From Zhengitettix transpicula (lineage: Eukaryota; Arthropoda; Insecta; Orthoptera; Tetrigidae), in NCBI GenBank assembly GCA_037074705.1, contig CM073591.1, positions 162,716,032 to 162,780,031 on the forward strand: a stretch of 64,000 nucleotides of DNA, given 5' to 3'. A model generated the notes under the pieces. The model searched no databases and was not told where the DNA came from. It saw only the letters and a program-made list of their open reading frames with translations. Positions within the stretch are counted from its first letter, which is position 1, and every line of letters begins with the position of its first letter. The translations under genes and the position numbers were made by a program. Positions 12,791 through 26,789 of this stretch are shown here, piece by piece.

Positions 12791-15700
12791 GATTTTTTAT
12801 ACAAAAATACTAATTATCACCAACAGCAAACAATCCGGATTAATACAGTTTTCATTAGGCAACGTAGAAAGAAGTTTTAATGATTTTAATTCTTTATCGG
12901 TTTACATTTTAAGATAAATTCATAAATAGCATGAAGAAGAGTAGATTTTTATTTTAAATATTTTTTATTTTATAAATTAAATTAAAAATAAATAAAATAA
13001 AATAAAATATACGTACATTCTTATTGAAAATTATTTTTATCAATAAATTTAACATATAAAAACATGTTTTTAATATTAAATGTGAACAATAACAAAAAAT
13101 TCGCTCATTAGCATTGAATGCAACTTTTATTTAGGTTGCTTTATGCGTTTAAAACACTCGCTTTTAGAAATTGCACTCCAAAATTTTATTTACTGAAATT
13201 ATATATTACAAGTAATAAAATATAAGTAATTTTTATTTTATTTAGATACTTGCGTTATAGGTTTTTTAATATAATGATAATATAAAAAATTATTTAAAAA
13301 TTTGAAATTCAATAATTATTACTTTACTATACCTCGTAGAAGTGAAAAAACAGGAACGAAATGTTGTGTTATTTTTATTAAATTGTTTCAGATGTGTTGG
13401 CCGTTTAATTTGATTTTCTATTTAAATTATATTATTTTCCACGAGCTGGTAGTCTGACAGCAAAAATAAGCTTCCAGACATAATTATAGGCCTTGAATAA
13501 ATTTTTTTTACGAAGCGCTCTATCCAGAATGTAGAAAAAGGGGCGTCGGATAGTTGTTAGGAAATTTTCATAATGGCGCACCTGCTGGAAGAGACGTTAC
13601 AGGTTTAAGAGAGGACGTCAATATAAATCGTTAGATGCTGGTAAGATACAAATATTTAGGGTTGTAAGCTATAAATAGAGAAATTACAGAAATTCAAAGA
13701 ATTTACCTTTTGGACGGTAATTAGTTTCCATAACCAGTCCGATGACTTAAACAGTAACGTTACGTAGAACTGACATTAAATTGAAAATTTTGTATTTCAT
13801 TTCAAACTAAATAATTATTGTGTGTCTGTAAGTATATAAACGAACTGTAAATTCAATAATAAATGCTATAATTATTTAAATTGTAATATGAATAGGAGTA
13901 GAAAAAAGTCAGATATAGAATTAACGCCAAAGTTAAGGGAGCAGGAAATTAACCCAGCAGATATTAGATTAATTCAGCTGACATGGCTGGACACTACTAT
14001 AATTGTGATGGTCCAATTAAAAATTTAGTTTTTAAGTTGACGTCACTGTTAACGGATTTCGACTGTAGACAGTACAGAGCTTAATTAAGGGAACGTTTTT
14101 GAAACCGTGGAACAAATCCGGAATACAAAGTTTAACCGGATATTAAACACGGCGCGATGAAAATGCACGTTTAATACATAACATTGTAAAGCAGGATCGC
14201 GAAGCCTGCGGCAGTTCTGAGATTGGTTTAGCGGTCGTAATAGGGGATTCTGTGCCACAACAAAGACCACTTAGCCCGGGGCGCAGGGTCGCCACTGAAA
14301 AATCAACATGACTCAAACATAATTACGATCAGCCCTTCGCTCAAAAAGGAACCACAATCCTTGTAAAATTCATTTATTTTCTGTTCTCATATACACGTGT
14401 ATTTAAACAATGCGCAAATTTTTTATATACAATTTTTATTTACTATAAATATTAACCTAGTACGGCCATATAGTATTATTTACATACGCATTTTAAGTTG
14501 AACGTTTTATTTGAGGAGCAACAAGGTGAGATAGATAACCTTTTGAGTAACGGAAGTGATCACTGTTCAATGCCAAGCACCATTCTCGGCAACGTGTGTG
14601 ATAAAACGCACATTACTTTTTCATCTCATTCGCAGCCGAGTTATTACGAAATGACTGCCGAGTATAATGATTAATATAAATATCGAATAATTTATAGTAA
14701 AGATGAAACGAACAATTCCTTTATTGAAATTATCACTTTGAGTGCCCGTATTTTCACTACATCTAATAATACTAGCGGACTAAAGTCAAACAAGCGTTCG
14801 GAATTTAAAGTTCATAAAAAAATTCTTAATTTGCTATTCTGAGATCTACACTAACAGAATGTACTACGTCGCAATTTCAGCGAACACTTATGCAGATAAT
14901 CGTCACAGAAATACGTAATGCATTTGAAAATGTATGCCGCTAAAAGGACATTAAATATGCAGATAATCCTAATGGAATTTGTTTTAAAACGTAGATTGAA
15001 AACTTTTTTCCCAGAAAGCATAATTATCAGAAGAGAGAATGAAAAATTTATTGATACTGGTGCGTGCTTGATATATTTCATTTGATTTGATGGGGATAAC
15101 AAATTTAAATTTTGGTTTACTATACCTTTAAAATGAATTATTATGTTCTCTCTGTTCTTTGTTCCTTGGCTCTACAGCCTATTCGGGACCTCTGCCTACC
15201 GGGACGACTGCCTTGACACATTGTGGATTTTATATGACACGTGGTTAGCGTATTAACTCTTTATTGCAACATAAATTTTAGTATCAAATTAGTAGGCTGG
15301 TTTCTAGGAGAGCTAAATTGTGATGCAGATATGAAACAGCATGCACTTAACGAAATGTGATACTTTTGGCATCCGTGGACAGGTTAAAAAATGCCTGTCA
15401 TAGCTTTCTGTGAGCTAAACCCTCAGGCCAGATTTTTCTGCTCGTTGGTCAACTTCAGAATATTTTTTTATCTTTTTGAAGAAATCAAATTTAAGGGTCA
15501 TTCTCAGGATATTATAATTGCACTAAAATCATAATTATTCAATTAATGTGAATTATTGATAAATCAGACCTAATTATATTTATGTTGCAACATCGTGAGC
15601 CAAATTTATATTGGTCGCGTTGGATTTTTTCCGTATTGTATTCACAAAATAAATCTTAAAAACTTAGTTTCAAAAAAATACGAAAAATTATGCAATAACG

Positions 15701-16872
15701 GCCATGCCATGAACATTGATGTCACCTTTCTGGGGTTCAGCGGTCAGCTTCACCGAGAGCACAGAGGTTCATGGTTCGTGCCCGAAATGGCCATGGACGT
15801 TTGTGCTCCTCTTTGTCAGGGAAACTGGGGTTAACCCTTTAGTGCATGATTTTTCGTATTTTTTTAAAACTAAATTATGCTAACATGTATCAATTTATTT
15901 ATACGGTAACCTTAAGAGAAATAGAAACATCATCAAACATGTCTCTCCCAGGACTACATTCTCCCTTTCATGGAATATGATTAATGTTCTTCCTCACATA
16001 ACCAGTCATTGTTAGTGATTCTCTGAAATAATTTCACGTGACCGTTTCGAAATTACCGCCCATCATCTGTTGGATCACGAAAGACACCATCAATATGCTT
16101 ATGACCACTCATATTTTTATAACCATCTAATTATTTAACCTTCTTAGAGATTTTCGCTGACACGTCTCAAATTGTTGTGGGTGCGATTTAAATAATTCGT
16201 TCACATACATGAAATTACTATTTATAAGATCATTTGCTTTGGTACACCACAATTTTATAAATTTATATCCATGTTTGCATCTAACAGATATTAAGATTAT
16301 TTTTTACATATGTTAATTACTGAAACAGTAACGAATATAATTTTGTTAGAATTTAGGATAGTAACAACATAAAACACCTTTTAAACAGTAATATTTAAGA
16401 TCTAAGAGTAGATTTCGTGATTTAGAAGTCGCAAACTGTTATGAATGTATTTATTAATGCCATATTGAGGTTTATCTATTGAATCAACTCTAAGATAATT
16501 TAGTCAGCCATTACTGTGATTAAAAGTATGGAGGAATATATATTATTTAAATGAAATGAATTTAATTTTAGACAGAAATTTTAAATTTCGCATACCCCAT
16601 TATTTTTGGATGTGTCACGTGTTGTGTCATAACCCAATTTTTGGAAAAGAATTTTGAGTGTTTTTAATTAAACGAACAAGAAATAAGGAAATTAAAAATC
16701 CTTTAGCTAATTGTTTTATTTACAATTCATTCTTCATTGTGAATAAATTAGTTTGCTAAAATCGGTTTGTGTTAAAATGACAAATGCAAAAGCAAGATAA
16801 TAACAAATTTATTTAAGAACAGAAGAATGTCTTTTAATAAAAGCTCAGCCAAACAGCCTATGAAATTGAATT
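12791..16872. other. Gene-free stretch
   Basis: Very AT-rich. A GC-richer piece at 14085-14300 and another at 15700-15830 (GTTCATGGTTCGTGCCCG, perhaps a degraded SINE B box) are unexplained. No gene. Confidence 0.55.
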
Positions 16873-17102
16873 AAAGGATCAGAATAGAAAAAACTCGACC
16901 AGACCGGGAGTCGAACCCGGGACCTCCACATGGTATGTGGTACTTACCACCATTTTAACTACCAGATTCAACTCACCGTGAGGTGCGAGCGTCATCTTTC
17001 TGCTGCATAGTCATGAATATAAAAGAGCACCACGTAACAATGGAGGTCCCGTGTTTCTTTTCCCGGCCTGGTCGAGATTTTTCCATTCTGATCCTTAAAA
17101 TA
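16873..17102 (-). mobile_element. Palindromic tRNA-derived SINE-like element
   Basis: The left arm (AAAGGATCAGAATAGAAAAA..., CTCGACCAGACCGGGAGTCG, GACCTCCA) recurs inverted at the right (TGGAGGTC..., GGCCTGGTCGAG, CATTCTGATCCTT). The minus strand of the left part has an A-box-like CTGGTAGTTAAAATGG and B box GGTTCGACTCC. This suggests two copies, one degraded, joined tail to tail, or a fold-back derivative. Confidence 0.75.
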
Positions 17103-19624
17103 AATTATTTTTTATCTGAGTAAAATATGATCTTAAACCAATCTAAAAGCTTAAAATGAGATACTCAAATATGACATGAATTTTATTTGCAGATGTTTTT
17201 GAACTAAAACTGTTTATTTACAATCTTTATTATTGAAATAACAACAGAACTAAAATAATTAGCCAAGATATGCGATATAATTTAGTTGAAATATAATATA
17301 AAATGTAAAAAGGAGATATTAACATGAGGTACGAGTATGCCATTTGTATCAGAAAAGATATAAATTACAATTTTACGATGCTTATAAATAAACTCCGTTA
17401 TAATTTTATATTATACTATTAATAAAGGGAAAGGATTTTACAGAAATCGTACAAAATAATTAAGAATCAGATTATAAGGAAAAATGTTTCGGAGCAAGTA
17501 ATCTCGATTCCCGATGTCAGAATTATATTTGTACTGAACATATATTCTGTATGGTAATTATAACAAATGTTAATTAATATTCTATAATTATATGGTATTA
17601 TTATAATAAATGTACAAACAGATTATTCCTGTCGTTTTCCATAATTTTATTTTTAATTAAAAATTTGGTTTTAGTTAAAATAGATAAATTTTTTTGTGTA
17701 TCTTTCAATAGTATATTTTAAGGGTAATAGAATTATTTTCCCACGGATCAATTAACATAAAGATGAAATATACTTTGGAGTGCTTTTGGTTGTTCTGTGC
17801 AAGCACAGGTACTTTGCCACAAGGGAACATTTTATAAAATAAATTTATAATTGAAAAAATAATTGACAATCATTTGAATAAAGTAGCTTTAATATATAAA
17901 AGCATATAACGAAATGTGGTATTAAGTTATTAATAGTTTTTTAACTTTATGTGAAAATGTTATTCTTCATTTTGAATGATTCTTGACTTTGTCCTCTGAT
18001 TAAGATGAGTAATTTAGTTTCCGTGCAAGGGGAGAGAACTCCCCGTGGAAAAGGCACAAAAACAAGTAACATGCAGGAGAGCTGGAACGTAGAATTGAAT
18101 CTCTGGAAGCAGGAGTCCCTTGGGACGAGGCTATCGAGAGGATCAAGGGTGGACGCTTCGTTACGACTCGTCCTTAGAGAGTAGAGAGGGAAAACAGCTC
18201 AGGTGAGTCTCACGTCACCACTCGCAGTACAGAACAAGACGATTTTGGAACTATCGTCTTTCAGCATAATTCAACCTTACGTTACCAGTTTTACAAATAT
18301 TAACTCGACCACAGTCATTATTCCAATCGTCAGGATCATTATGGAGTCTCCTAGAATTCATTGCACACGCTCACACTCTGCAATTTGGTAATACAATACA
18401 AAACATTTTAAAGTTGGACCACCTGATTTCTCAAAATACTCCCTTTATAAATTACGAGACTGCACATCTTATGGTTTATTAAAGAACCAATGAACCGCTA
18501 TATTCCTGCTTTAGCAAATTAATGGCATGGGTGATTGTTAAGTAAAGCAGCGTTCTTGTAGGTAATGTCTGATATAATACACTGTTATGTGCTATAATAA
18601 AATGAAGTATGAATAAAAGCCTTTCCGCAAAATTGACCCGTTCAAAATGTGCTCAATCTTAATACAAGAAAAAAAAATTCTTTCAAAAACATAATAAATG
18701 TCAATTACGCAGAAAGGAGTCTATTATAAATTGTATTACTATTTTCAACAAGCTTTCAGACATAAATAAAAACAATATGAAAAAAATAATTTTTTACGAG
18801 TCTGTCCTTTTTTCAGTAATGAATTGACAGAATTATTTTTATACTAAAATATATATTCTGTAAGAATTTTAATTAACGGAGAAGCAATAGAATAATTTGG
18901 ATTAAAATAAACTTCATTATGGCGTCAAAAGCAATATTTATAACAATTCTTTTACGTTAATTGTAAAGCATTAGCTTTTGTCCTGACAGTTGTATATAAT
19001 CCTCTGTAAAACGAAAACAACTCGAGTAATTTATTCAGGTCCTTATATAACGGATGAATCATCATAACAGAAACCAATAACTATATAACATATATATTTG
19101 CACCTGTAGTATAATTGCTTCTATCTTTTCATACAACATAATCGGGCATCGCCACATTGTTTTCAATTTTATTTATAGCTGCTTGACTTGAATACACAAC
19201 CACAACAAGCGCAGTATAAACACACTACCAAATTCTGTTATCTATAGTAATTTACAAGTTTTTATTATAAATTACAAATAAGTCTTTTAATTATAAGCAT
19301 AATGAATTATTCAATAAGCCAAAATTCTGTATATACATAATTTTTTTTATAAATGCCAACTTTATAAATCATTCCAACCAAATTATCTATGCAATAAGAA
19401 ACAATTTTAACAATAACATGAGTAATACAAAAATATTAACCATTTAAGTATTAATAATTTTTTATTAAAAAACACTGAATCTACAATCTTCTTCTGTATT
19501 TCGGGTCAAACGCTATGTGAACACTTTATTTTTATTTTTCACAACTAGTAATACCAACGCTCCTTAAAAAAAAGAGAGCCTATATGTCTGAAGGATAAAA
19601 TTTATCATTTAAAACCAATGTTAT
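17103..19624. other. Gene-free stretch
   Basis: AT-rich. 18020-18200 is GC-richer with the short hairpin GGGGAGAGAACTCCCC, but has no open frame of note. Confidence 0.6.
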
Positions 19625-19842
19625 TGGTTAGATAAATAAATACCGAGAAAATTGAATTGTTAATCTGAATAGCACACAACGTTTCTGCTTTTGAGTTTGT
19701 CCCTTGGATTGTGCGGTTGTGTAGTTCTCACGCCTCTTGCGTTTTTAGTCACCTGTAGACAGCAACAAGGATTGCAGAAACATTGTGTGACATATTTTCA
19801 TTTCGTTTCGTCTGTTATTTGGCTATTTATTTATCTAATTAT
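19625..19842 (+). repeat. Family B repeat, palindromic copy
   Basis: The left arm (GTTAGATAAATAAATA..., GCACACAACGTTTCTGC) and right arm (GCAGAAACATTGTGTG..., TATTTATTTATCTAAT) are imperfect inverted repeats of about 65 bp around a core with ATTGTGCGGTTGTG, also found at 12760. The motif at 19753-19781 is CTGTAGA-N17-GAAAC with a GCAA/TTGC stem. Confidence 0.8.
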
Positions 19843-21059
19843 ATACTATTATTCCATTTAAACCCGCAGTAATTGATCAATATTAAAGTTTTTATCAAAT
19901 TATTTGTACAATCTCAGAATAATTATCGATAGTTCATATAATTTGAAGAAATTACCTGTAATGGTTTAGCCGTCCTATAATGCTGAAACGGATTCTTGGT
20001 TCATATTCGTTTACAGGTCAATAATTTCGTTTGTTTTAATTTTCCGTATGGGACCGTGATTTTCTCCAATACATTCGTTAATGCTTGCAGTTATAATCCG
20101 TGAGCTTTGATGTCGGTTAGTCGTCGGATATTGCTGTGGCATATATCGACGCATCACAGTTACGAAAAGAATCTTTGTCAAATATAAAACTGATTTAGAA
20201 AATTTAACAGCTTCAATTTAGGTGATAATTCCAAAATTAATATCGTATTCGCGTTAAATTTTAATTTTCTGGTATAAATATAATGAGTGTGATGCACCTC
20301 TAAAATGTTTTGATTGTCGTTAATAAATGAACAAGAAATTAAATATTAAACCATGTACTTGAGTAATATGAGAAATTACTCAACAATATTGAAAGACAAT
20401 AATGACAAATGTGCAAGGGAACAATAAAATACACAAAAATTAGCAGATATTGGCAGGTGAAATGTTTGTGCGTTAACTCGCTTAAGATAAGAACGTCAAG
20501 AATAGTATTTTTGTTACGAAATACTAAAGATTTAATGCGTATATCAGCATAAGACGGAAAGCAAATGTTCGGGAGAACAGGAACATTTGTTTAATGGAAC
20601 TTTAATCTAAATTGATGGACACATGGCAGAGGACAATATTCTATGAGCCTGTAGGAGCAGTAGTGAGAGGATATTAGAAATTAGATGCAGTAGTGACCAA
20701 TCGTATAAGTAAATATATATTTTTAATTTTGGATAATAAAAACGTCAATCTAATGCAGGTGTAACTAATTAAACAAATCTAGTGAGTGAATATGATGAAG
20801 TAGACTACTGAAATAGAGTTATAAGCGTTGATATTTTAGCGTGCTGTAAAAAGTAAATGCTAAGTCGTAGATAAACATTTACGGGTGCAGGAGTTTGTGT
20901 ATATATGGAAAATAAATTAATTTGCAGGAATCAAATTTTGAACACTCATATACACTATGTACCATAAAAAAAATCAAATCAGTCTTTCCAAGCCAAATTT
21001 ATCTTATTTTAAAATCCTACCTGAGTGACAGTAACTGTCAAGTCAGAATAAACATTTCA
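19843..21059. other. Gene-free stretch
   Basis: AT-rich sequence with no recognised feature up to the Jockey-type remnant. Confidence 0.6.
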
Positions 21060-21860
21060 TTCTCGAACTATCAGAATATCTCTTCTGGAGTTCCATAAGG
21101 AAGCCTACTGGGTCCCTTATTGTACCTAGTATTCACCTCTGACGTTCCAACCACTGTCAACACAGAGATCGCCACCTTCGCCGACGATACAGTTGCATTA
21201 TCTATCAGCAATACATCTTTAGAGGTATCTGAAAATCGTCAGAATCATCAGAACCTCCTCAGTAACTAGTTCAGCAAGTGGAGAATTTCCGTAAATAACG
21301 ACAAACCCACGTTTACCAACAACCGAAATGTATGTCCACAAGTTTAAATTATACCAGTAAAATCAGAAGTAAAATACTTAGAAATGTACCTCGACCAGAG
21401 ACTCACCATATAAAGACCAAATTAAAACACCTAGACATTAAAGTCAGAGAAATGAGTTTTCTAATTGGAAAAAATCATAGTTATCCCTATAAATTAAACT
21501 TCGGATGTATAAAACCATTTTTAAGCCAATGTAGACTTAACGGCATTCAACTATGAGGTTGCACAAAACCGTCCAACACTAAAATCCTGCAGCGTTACCA
21601 GTCGAAAAACATCCGCATGTTGACAAACAATCAAACTCTCCATTAAGACCTGAGGATTCCATATGTAAAGACGCGATATTAGAATATTAGAAACTGCCTA
21701 TCACCACACTCCGGTGGGTCACGAAAACGATCTCGTACATCAGGTAGCCCAAGGACTAAGAAGATTAAATCGACAATGGCTTTTCTCGTTCCAACCAGGT
21801 ACAACGCCTATTTTGTAACATCTATGGATGACTTCCCTCTCATATCATAACCATGTCACA
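21060..21860 (+). mobile_element. Jockey-type LINE reverse transcriptase remnant
   Basis: Broken frames on the plus strand read SGVP followed by GSLLGPLLYLVFTSDVPTT, then TEIATFADDTVALSIS with the FADD catalytic box. Next come FSKWRIS and VKYLEMYLDQRLT. Near the end come LRIPYVK and HTPVGHENDLVHQ-like strings. This order is that of Jockey-clade pol proteins. Multiple stops show it is dead; the 5' half is absent. Confidence 0.85.
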
Positions 21861-22409
21861 CGATTTTATTATTACGCATGTATGTAATATAAGAGTAGAT
21901 TGTAAATATTAATAGGTACATTAAATTTTCATTTTAGAAAAAGAACAACAGTATTCCATTCTAAACAAAAATAGGTAGAAAACGTGTATCATTCGAAGAA
22001 AATTATGTGTGTCAGAAAAAAAATTCCGGTGTAAAATTGTATAAAAGTTTCATAAATGGATAAGCTAAAAGAGTTTCAGACCAACAGAAACAATTATTTC
22101 AGCGAATCTTTTCCAAATATTTAAGGGAAATACACAAAACGTTATTGACGAATAGATGCCAGGAATAAAATATAAATATATTTCTCGGTTATTGAATTTC
22201 ACATTCCATAAATGTTAAGTTAACATGTTATAAGATTTGTCATTCTAAATGCATTAAACTCTCAAATTTATTTGATGAAAATCTTGGGCATATATTTTCC
22301 CATTTAACTTACAATATCTATTTACTTTTATAACTTAACTTCAATATTAAAAAGTATATTATTAAATATTATTAATTATATATCAAATACAAAGAAAACA
22401 ATTTTTTTA
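21861..22409. other. Gene-free stretch
   Basis: AT-rich. Nothing recognised. Confidence 0.6.
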
Positions 22410-22960
22410 GGGCAACAGGCTACATGAGGGCAATCCACGTTGGGTAACTCCCCTTTAATAGCATAGGAAGGGATTTGAAAGGGGGGATGCGGAAGGGTAG
22501 AGGAAGGTAGCCAAGGGTTAACTAGGGCCCCCGGACTATATTTTAAGGATCCTACCCGGCATTCGCCTAAAAGTAATGCAGGGAAAACGCTAGAAAAACC
22601 TGCATCAGGTAGGTCGGGCATTGGGCACTTGTCCCACGCCCTTCCGATAGCGGGAGAGGAGTTTTCTGTGGGGACGCAGCATTCCCTTCTCCGTGCCTCG
22701 ACCATTTTAGGAGGCAGCTGGCCGACTATTCCAATGGGAATAGCGGACAGGTCTTACCGTATGCCCAAGGTCTGTGACCGCGGAATATACACCTCTCAGA
22801 ACAGGCCGAGGTGCCTCGGCTTGTGGGAACCTTAGTTCAAAAACGGAGAGGAAAAGGCATCCCCAAAGGTAGCCCCTTCGTATCTCTCCTACCAGATTCT
22901 GCTTGCGAGAGAACATCCCTCGCATGTATTGCCTGCGAGAGAATAGCCCTCGCAGAGCTG
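22410..22960 (-). repeat. R-family repeat, copy 4 (near full length)
   Basis: A well-preserved copy with the 3' end at the left (GGCAACAGGCTACATGAGG preceded by T-run). It extends at its 5' end into a stretch repeating CTCGCA/GCGAGAGAA units. The element sense strand is open for about 109 codons over the 3' half, and the antisense strand is open too. The same frames recur in other copies. Confidence 0.9.
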
Positions 22961-23215
22961 TATCCCATTACCATAGAAAACAATTTTACATTGATACTAC
23001 TTTTTAGGACTTTGGAAATAAATTCTTTTGAGAGAAGGAAATGAAATATCGACTTTAAGAATAATTTGGCAAGTAAGTATGTCTATTGCATACTGTAAAA
23101 CCACTTTTGATCTTACAGTCTGTGGGTTGTGTGTACTGCTCTTTGTTATAGCAAGACTAAGGACGATAGCATAATATTCATGTGGATGCTTACAGCTTTA
23201 TCATCTTAGTTCGCT

Positions 23216-23535
23216 ATGTGCAGGAAGTCCACTATGGATGACAATATTCAGCTAGTCCGTGTCGTGATTATGAATAACCGACGAATGGCTGTTCATGAAG
23301 TTACAAACAATATGCACATTAGTCATGGTTGTGCACGTGAAATTATCAATAGCAGGATGAAATTGCATTCAGTCTGTGCGTGCCACCACCGCACGTACCA
23401 CTCAAACTCTTCAGAATCTGGGCTTCGATGTGGTGGAGCACCCTGCATACAATCCTGATCCTCCCCGGTCGAATTATCAACTGTTTAGACCACTTAAAGA
23501 TGCTTCAATAGGCCGTCGATTTGTCACTGATTGAC
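23216..23535 (+). mobile_element. Mariner-type transposase relic
   Basis: A first frame reads QLVRVVIMNNRRMAVHEV and ISHGCAREII, like the N-terminal helix-turn-helix. After a jump, another frame reads TLQNLGFDVVEHPAYNPD, then SNYQLFRPLKDA and GRRFVTD. The latter is the mariner pattern around the last catalytic aspartate (YSPDLAPSDYHLF), here with PPR replacing LAP. Most of the catalytic region between the two is deleted. Confidence 0.8.
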
Positions 23536-24264
23536 ATTATAACTTTTTCATTGTAACTTTTTTATGGATGGTGAGAATAATTAAACAAACTTGAGTATAT
23601 TTACTTTTTTACGCTAATCAAAGATGTTTTTATATTTATCATTCGTTAAATAACTTTTAAATTTGAGGTCTTATTGTTCCATTAAAATTGATAAATTTCT
23701 GGATTATAAAAAAACTGTATGTTGAAATTAAGAAAATACTTGATAACATTTTGACGTCTGAATGCTAAAAGTTAATATATACAAAACACAATATTTGCAG
23801 TGAATTCTATAATTTATGTTTCATATAAGATACAAAACTCAGAAGGTTATAAAATTATTTTGACGACTCAATCCTTTTTTATAATTAATTCCAAAATGAT
23901 TATTAAAATTTCAAACTGTGAGTTGGGTAATTTAATGACAGAAAATGTTGATTCCAACGTTGATTCAATATGTGTTGCTCAGATCAAGCCTTTGAAGATT
24001 TCAGAATTAATTGGGAGGGATCTCTGTCAGCTTTTATCATTACAATTTTTTTCAATTTAATATATATATTAAATAATTAATCGTTTTATTTTTCTCTTAT
24101 CTTCGCGAGAGGTTGCTGCGAGTTACCATCCCAACCATGTTGAGGCGGGCCTCCATCTTTCTACAGAAACCACTGCTCAATTTTATAAATTTAATTAAAT
24201 AATACAATATAATATTGATTTATCAAATAGTTTTATATGTAAATTTTACTTAATCATATGAAAT

Positions 24265-24590
24265 TAAGTTCACTACATATGCATTCGCATATGCATCATC
24301 GAACGTATACAGTTATGATGTATATCTTTGCATCTCATATATATAAATTAACAGGTATTATATGCCAATATTGAACATTTGTATACTTTTTAACGTTTTT
24401 CATGATGCTAACATCTTATCTATACATTTATCCACACATTTATTTCCATGTGCCACATTTATTTTTATATTTTACTTATTTATATGAATTAGTAGTCACT
24501 TCAGTACATATGCAGTCAAGTGCATCATCCATATATAAACATCCCATATACAGTTGTTATGTGCTTGTATTACATCATATTAAATAATTA
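24265..24590 (+). repeat. Diverged direct duplication
   Basis: The blocks ACATATGCATTCGCATATGC, ATCATCG and TATACAGTTATGATGT near 24275-24325 recur as ACATATGCAGTCAAGTGC, ATCATCC and TATACAGTTGTTATGT near 24507-24562, suggesting an old local duplication. Confidence 0.5.
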
Positions 24591-25030
24591 CATAATTATG
24601 TAAATCTGTAGTTATGTCTTCAAACTGAAAAATAATGAAAATTAAATTACTTATTCACCGTGACCAAATAAATAAATAAATAGCCTGCCTACTTCTATTG
24701 ATGTCTCTTGTGCTACTACAATCCTACTCCTTATCTTTAGAGGCTTCAGTGAGCAGCTGAGCTTCACGCTGTTTGCATCTGAGTTCGGGTTTGCTGCGGT
24801 TTTGGTTGCAAACATTGCGTAAATTGTTGTAGCAAAGCAGACAAGCGTCATATTACAATAAGGAGCTGGATTAGGCTGGTTGTATCATAGTTATATTATT
24901 GAGCAATAAAATATTCATATATTTACTCGAAACAGCCAATACGTCCGCAAATAAATAATCAAAACTCATTGTAATAATAATGAAAAAACATATTGGTGAA
25001 ATTTAAATTATTTACTTATATATATACTGG

Positions 25031-25050
25031 ATATATATATATATATATAT
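25031..25050. repeat. (TA)n microsatellite
   Basis: About 10 TA units, with a shorter TATATATA run just before it. Confidence 0.9.
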
Positions 25051-25329
25051 CCACAAATAACTAATTCAGGCTCTTTGTATTTATAATGGAAAAACTATTT
25101 TTCAGAATTATAGGATTTAATATAAAATAAATTCATTTAATTAATTTATAAATTTCTTTAAAAACAAATTTTTCTACGAAGTTGAACATAAATATATTAA
25201 TTAATTAATCTCAGGGCAATCACTGATACAATAACAATCGGTTCTTTAACCCAGAGTTTTAATTAGGTCAGATTCAGAATAGTTAATATAAACAAAACAA
25301 ATCTGACAACTGCTGCAATATTCTACCTT

Positions 25330-26110
25330 GGCTTTGACAGGGAGGACTGCATCACTCAAGGGTAGAAATAGAAACCATAGGTGTAAGCTGGCGAGTAGCT
25401 CCTTCATTGGGATGAGCCCCCGAATTCCACAGCAATAGGTTATGCGAAAATGATTTTTGTTCTCTACACCATGAACGGAAACTTCTCTCTACCTGGAACC
25501 CATCACTCCTGGTTCTACAGACATTAAAACTGAAAAGTGGCCATCTCAACACAAGCTGCGCTGCACATCTATTACTCTAGTCCAACACTCCATGAATGGT
25601 CGCAATATTCTCCCGGCTTATGTATTTATACATATCGGTTGCTTCTGTTTCTGAAAACGGTATGAATTTTGCCTCCCCTCATTCAAGATGGTGAAACCTG
25701 TTCTTACGCTAAGACAAAAGGCATTGTCCCTGCATTTCTTAACCATGGCAATATGATGTCGACCAAGAAACACGCGTCGATTCTATTTCAATCTTTGTGA
25801 TCTACGGCAATGTTTTTGTCCAGAAGCTCAATTGTGTTCTCACGTTCATGGAGTTCGCTTGCAGGGTCTTTAATGTGTACTTTATGGTAATTATTCTTCT
25901 CCTGAATGTAAGTGGGATGTTGTTTCCTTCATTTAGGAGCCTAACCAGCGGGGTGGTTCTCATTCAACCAGTTATTACTCTCAAGGCTTCGTTATGAATC
26001 ATATCTAGTTTCTTGAGAGCAAGCTTTGGAGAGGAGCAGTAAATATGGGCCCCGTAGTCCAGTTTTCATAAAATGATAGATTTATATGCACTTTAGCGTT
26101 AGAAACCCAG
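25330..26110 (-). mobile_element. LINE remnant, post-RT and RNase H-like region
   Basis: The minus strand reads LDYGAHIYCSSPKLALKKLD, MIHNEALRVITG, RTTPLVRLLNEGNN and IPLTFRR. This is the conserved segment between reverse transcriptase and RNase H in R1/LOA/I-type elements. Downstream frames are broken, and an RNase H-like start is only faintly visible. No intact ORF. Confidence 0.8.
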
Positions 26111-26789
26111 TTATGAGCTGCAAGTGCTTTCAGGAGGAATAAGTTCTTTTTTTGCATCGATTTGAAGGTTCCTGATGTGTTTGGTGAAGCCTAATCTAGA
26201 ACACAATATTAGAACCAGTATCCTGGCTTGTTTTTCATATTCACCTTGACGAGATATCTTATAACAAGTTATGAGTTTTGATTTGATTATAAAACTATAA
26301 TAGCAATATTACAATTTAGAACGACACCTCGCGTCAAATACATCATAGAAATCCTGTGAAGTTTATTACTATAAATGAAAATTGCACGCAATTTATTTCT
26401 AAGGTATTTGTATTTAAAAAAGTTAGTAAATATTTTTCGTTACTCCATATATCATAATATGACCAACAATAATTGTGTAATAATAATTAAATGAATTTTG
26501 GGTCCGTGATGAAAAATTACATGTAAATTGCAACAGCAGTACTGTTTATGTATTACAACATAAATTTGTTCACAAAAATAACATAACTATCAATTTTAAA
26601 ATATTTAATGAAACAGACACAATATGGTTCAAGGAAAAAGGAAATAAATTTGATTGTCTTGACTATTTTGTTGGCGACCAGTTAGAACAGTTTTTTATTT
26701 ATATATATAACCAATAAAACGCATAAAATATGTTATATATCGATCCGAGATGGTATAGGTCATATCGGAATCATCTTTTGAAAGATGCC
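26111..26789. other. Gene-free stretch
   Basis: AT-rich sequence between the LINE remnant and R copy 5. Nothing recognised. Confidence 0.6.

Larger units (their letters stand above)
23536..25329. other. Gene-free stretch
   Basis: AT-rich, holding the diverged duplication at 24.3-24.6 kb and a TA microsatellite. The 86-codon frame at 23800-24060 has no recognised motif. Confidence 0.55.

Noticed and set aside
22376..22925. Several 70-110 codon frames in and around R copy 4
   Set aside because: They recur in other repeat copies on both strands and look like repeat by-products. Kept as a finding, not as genes.
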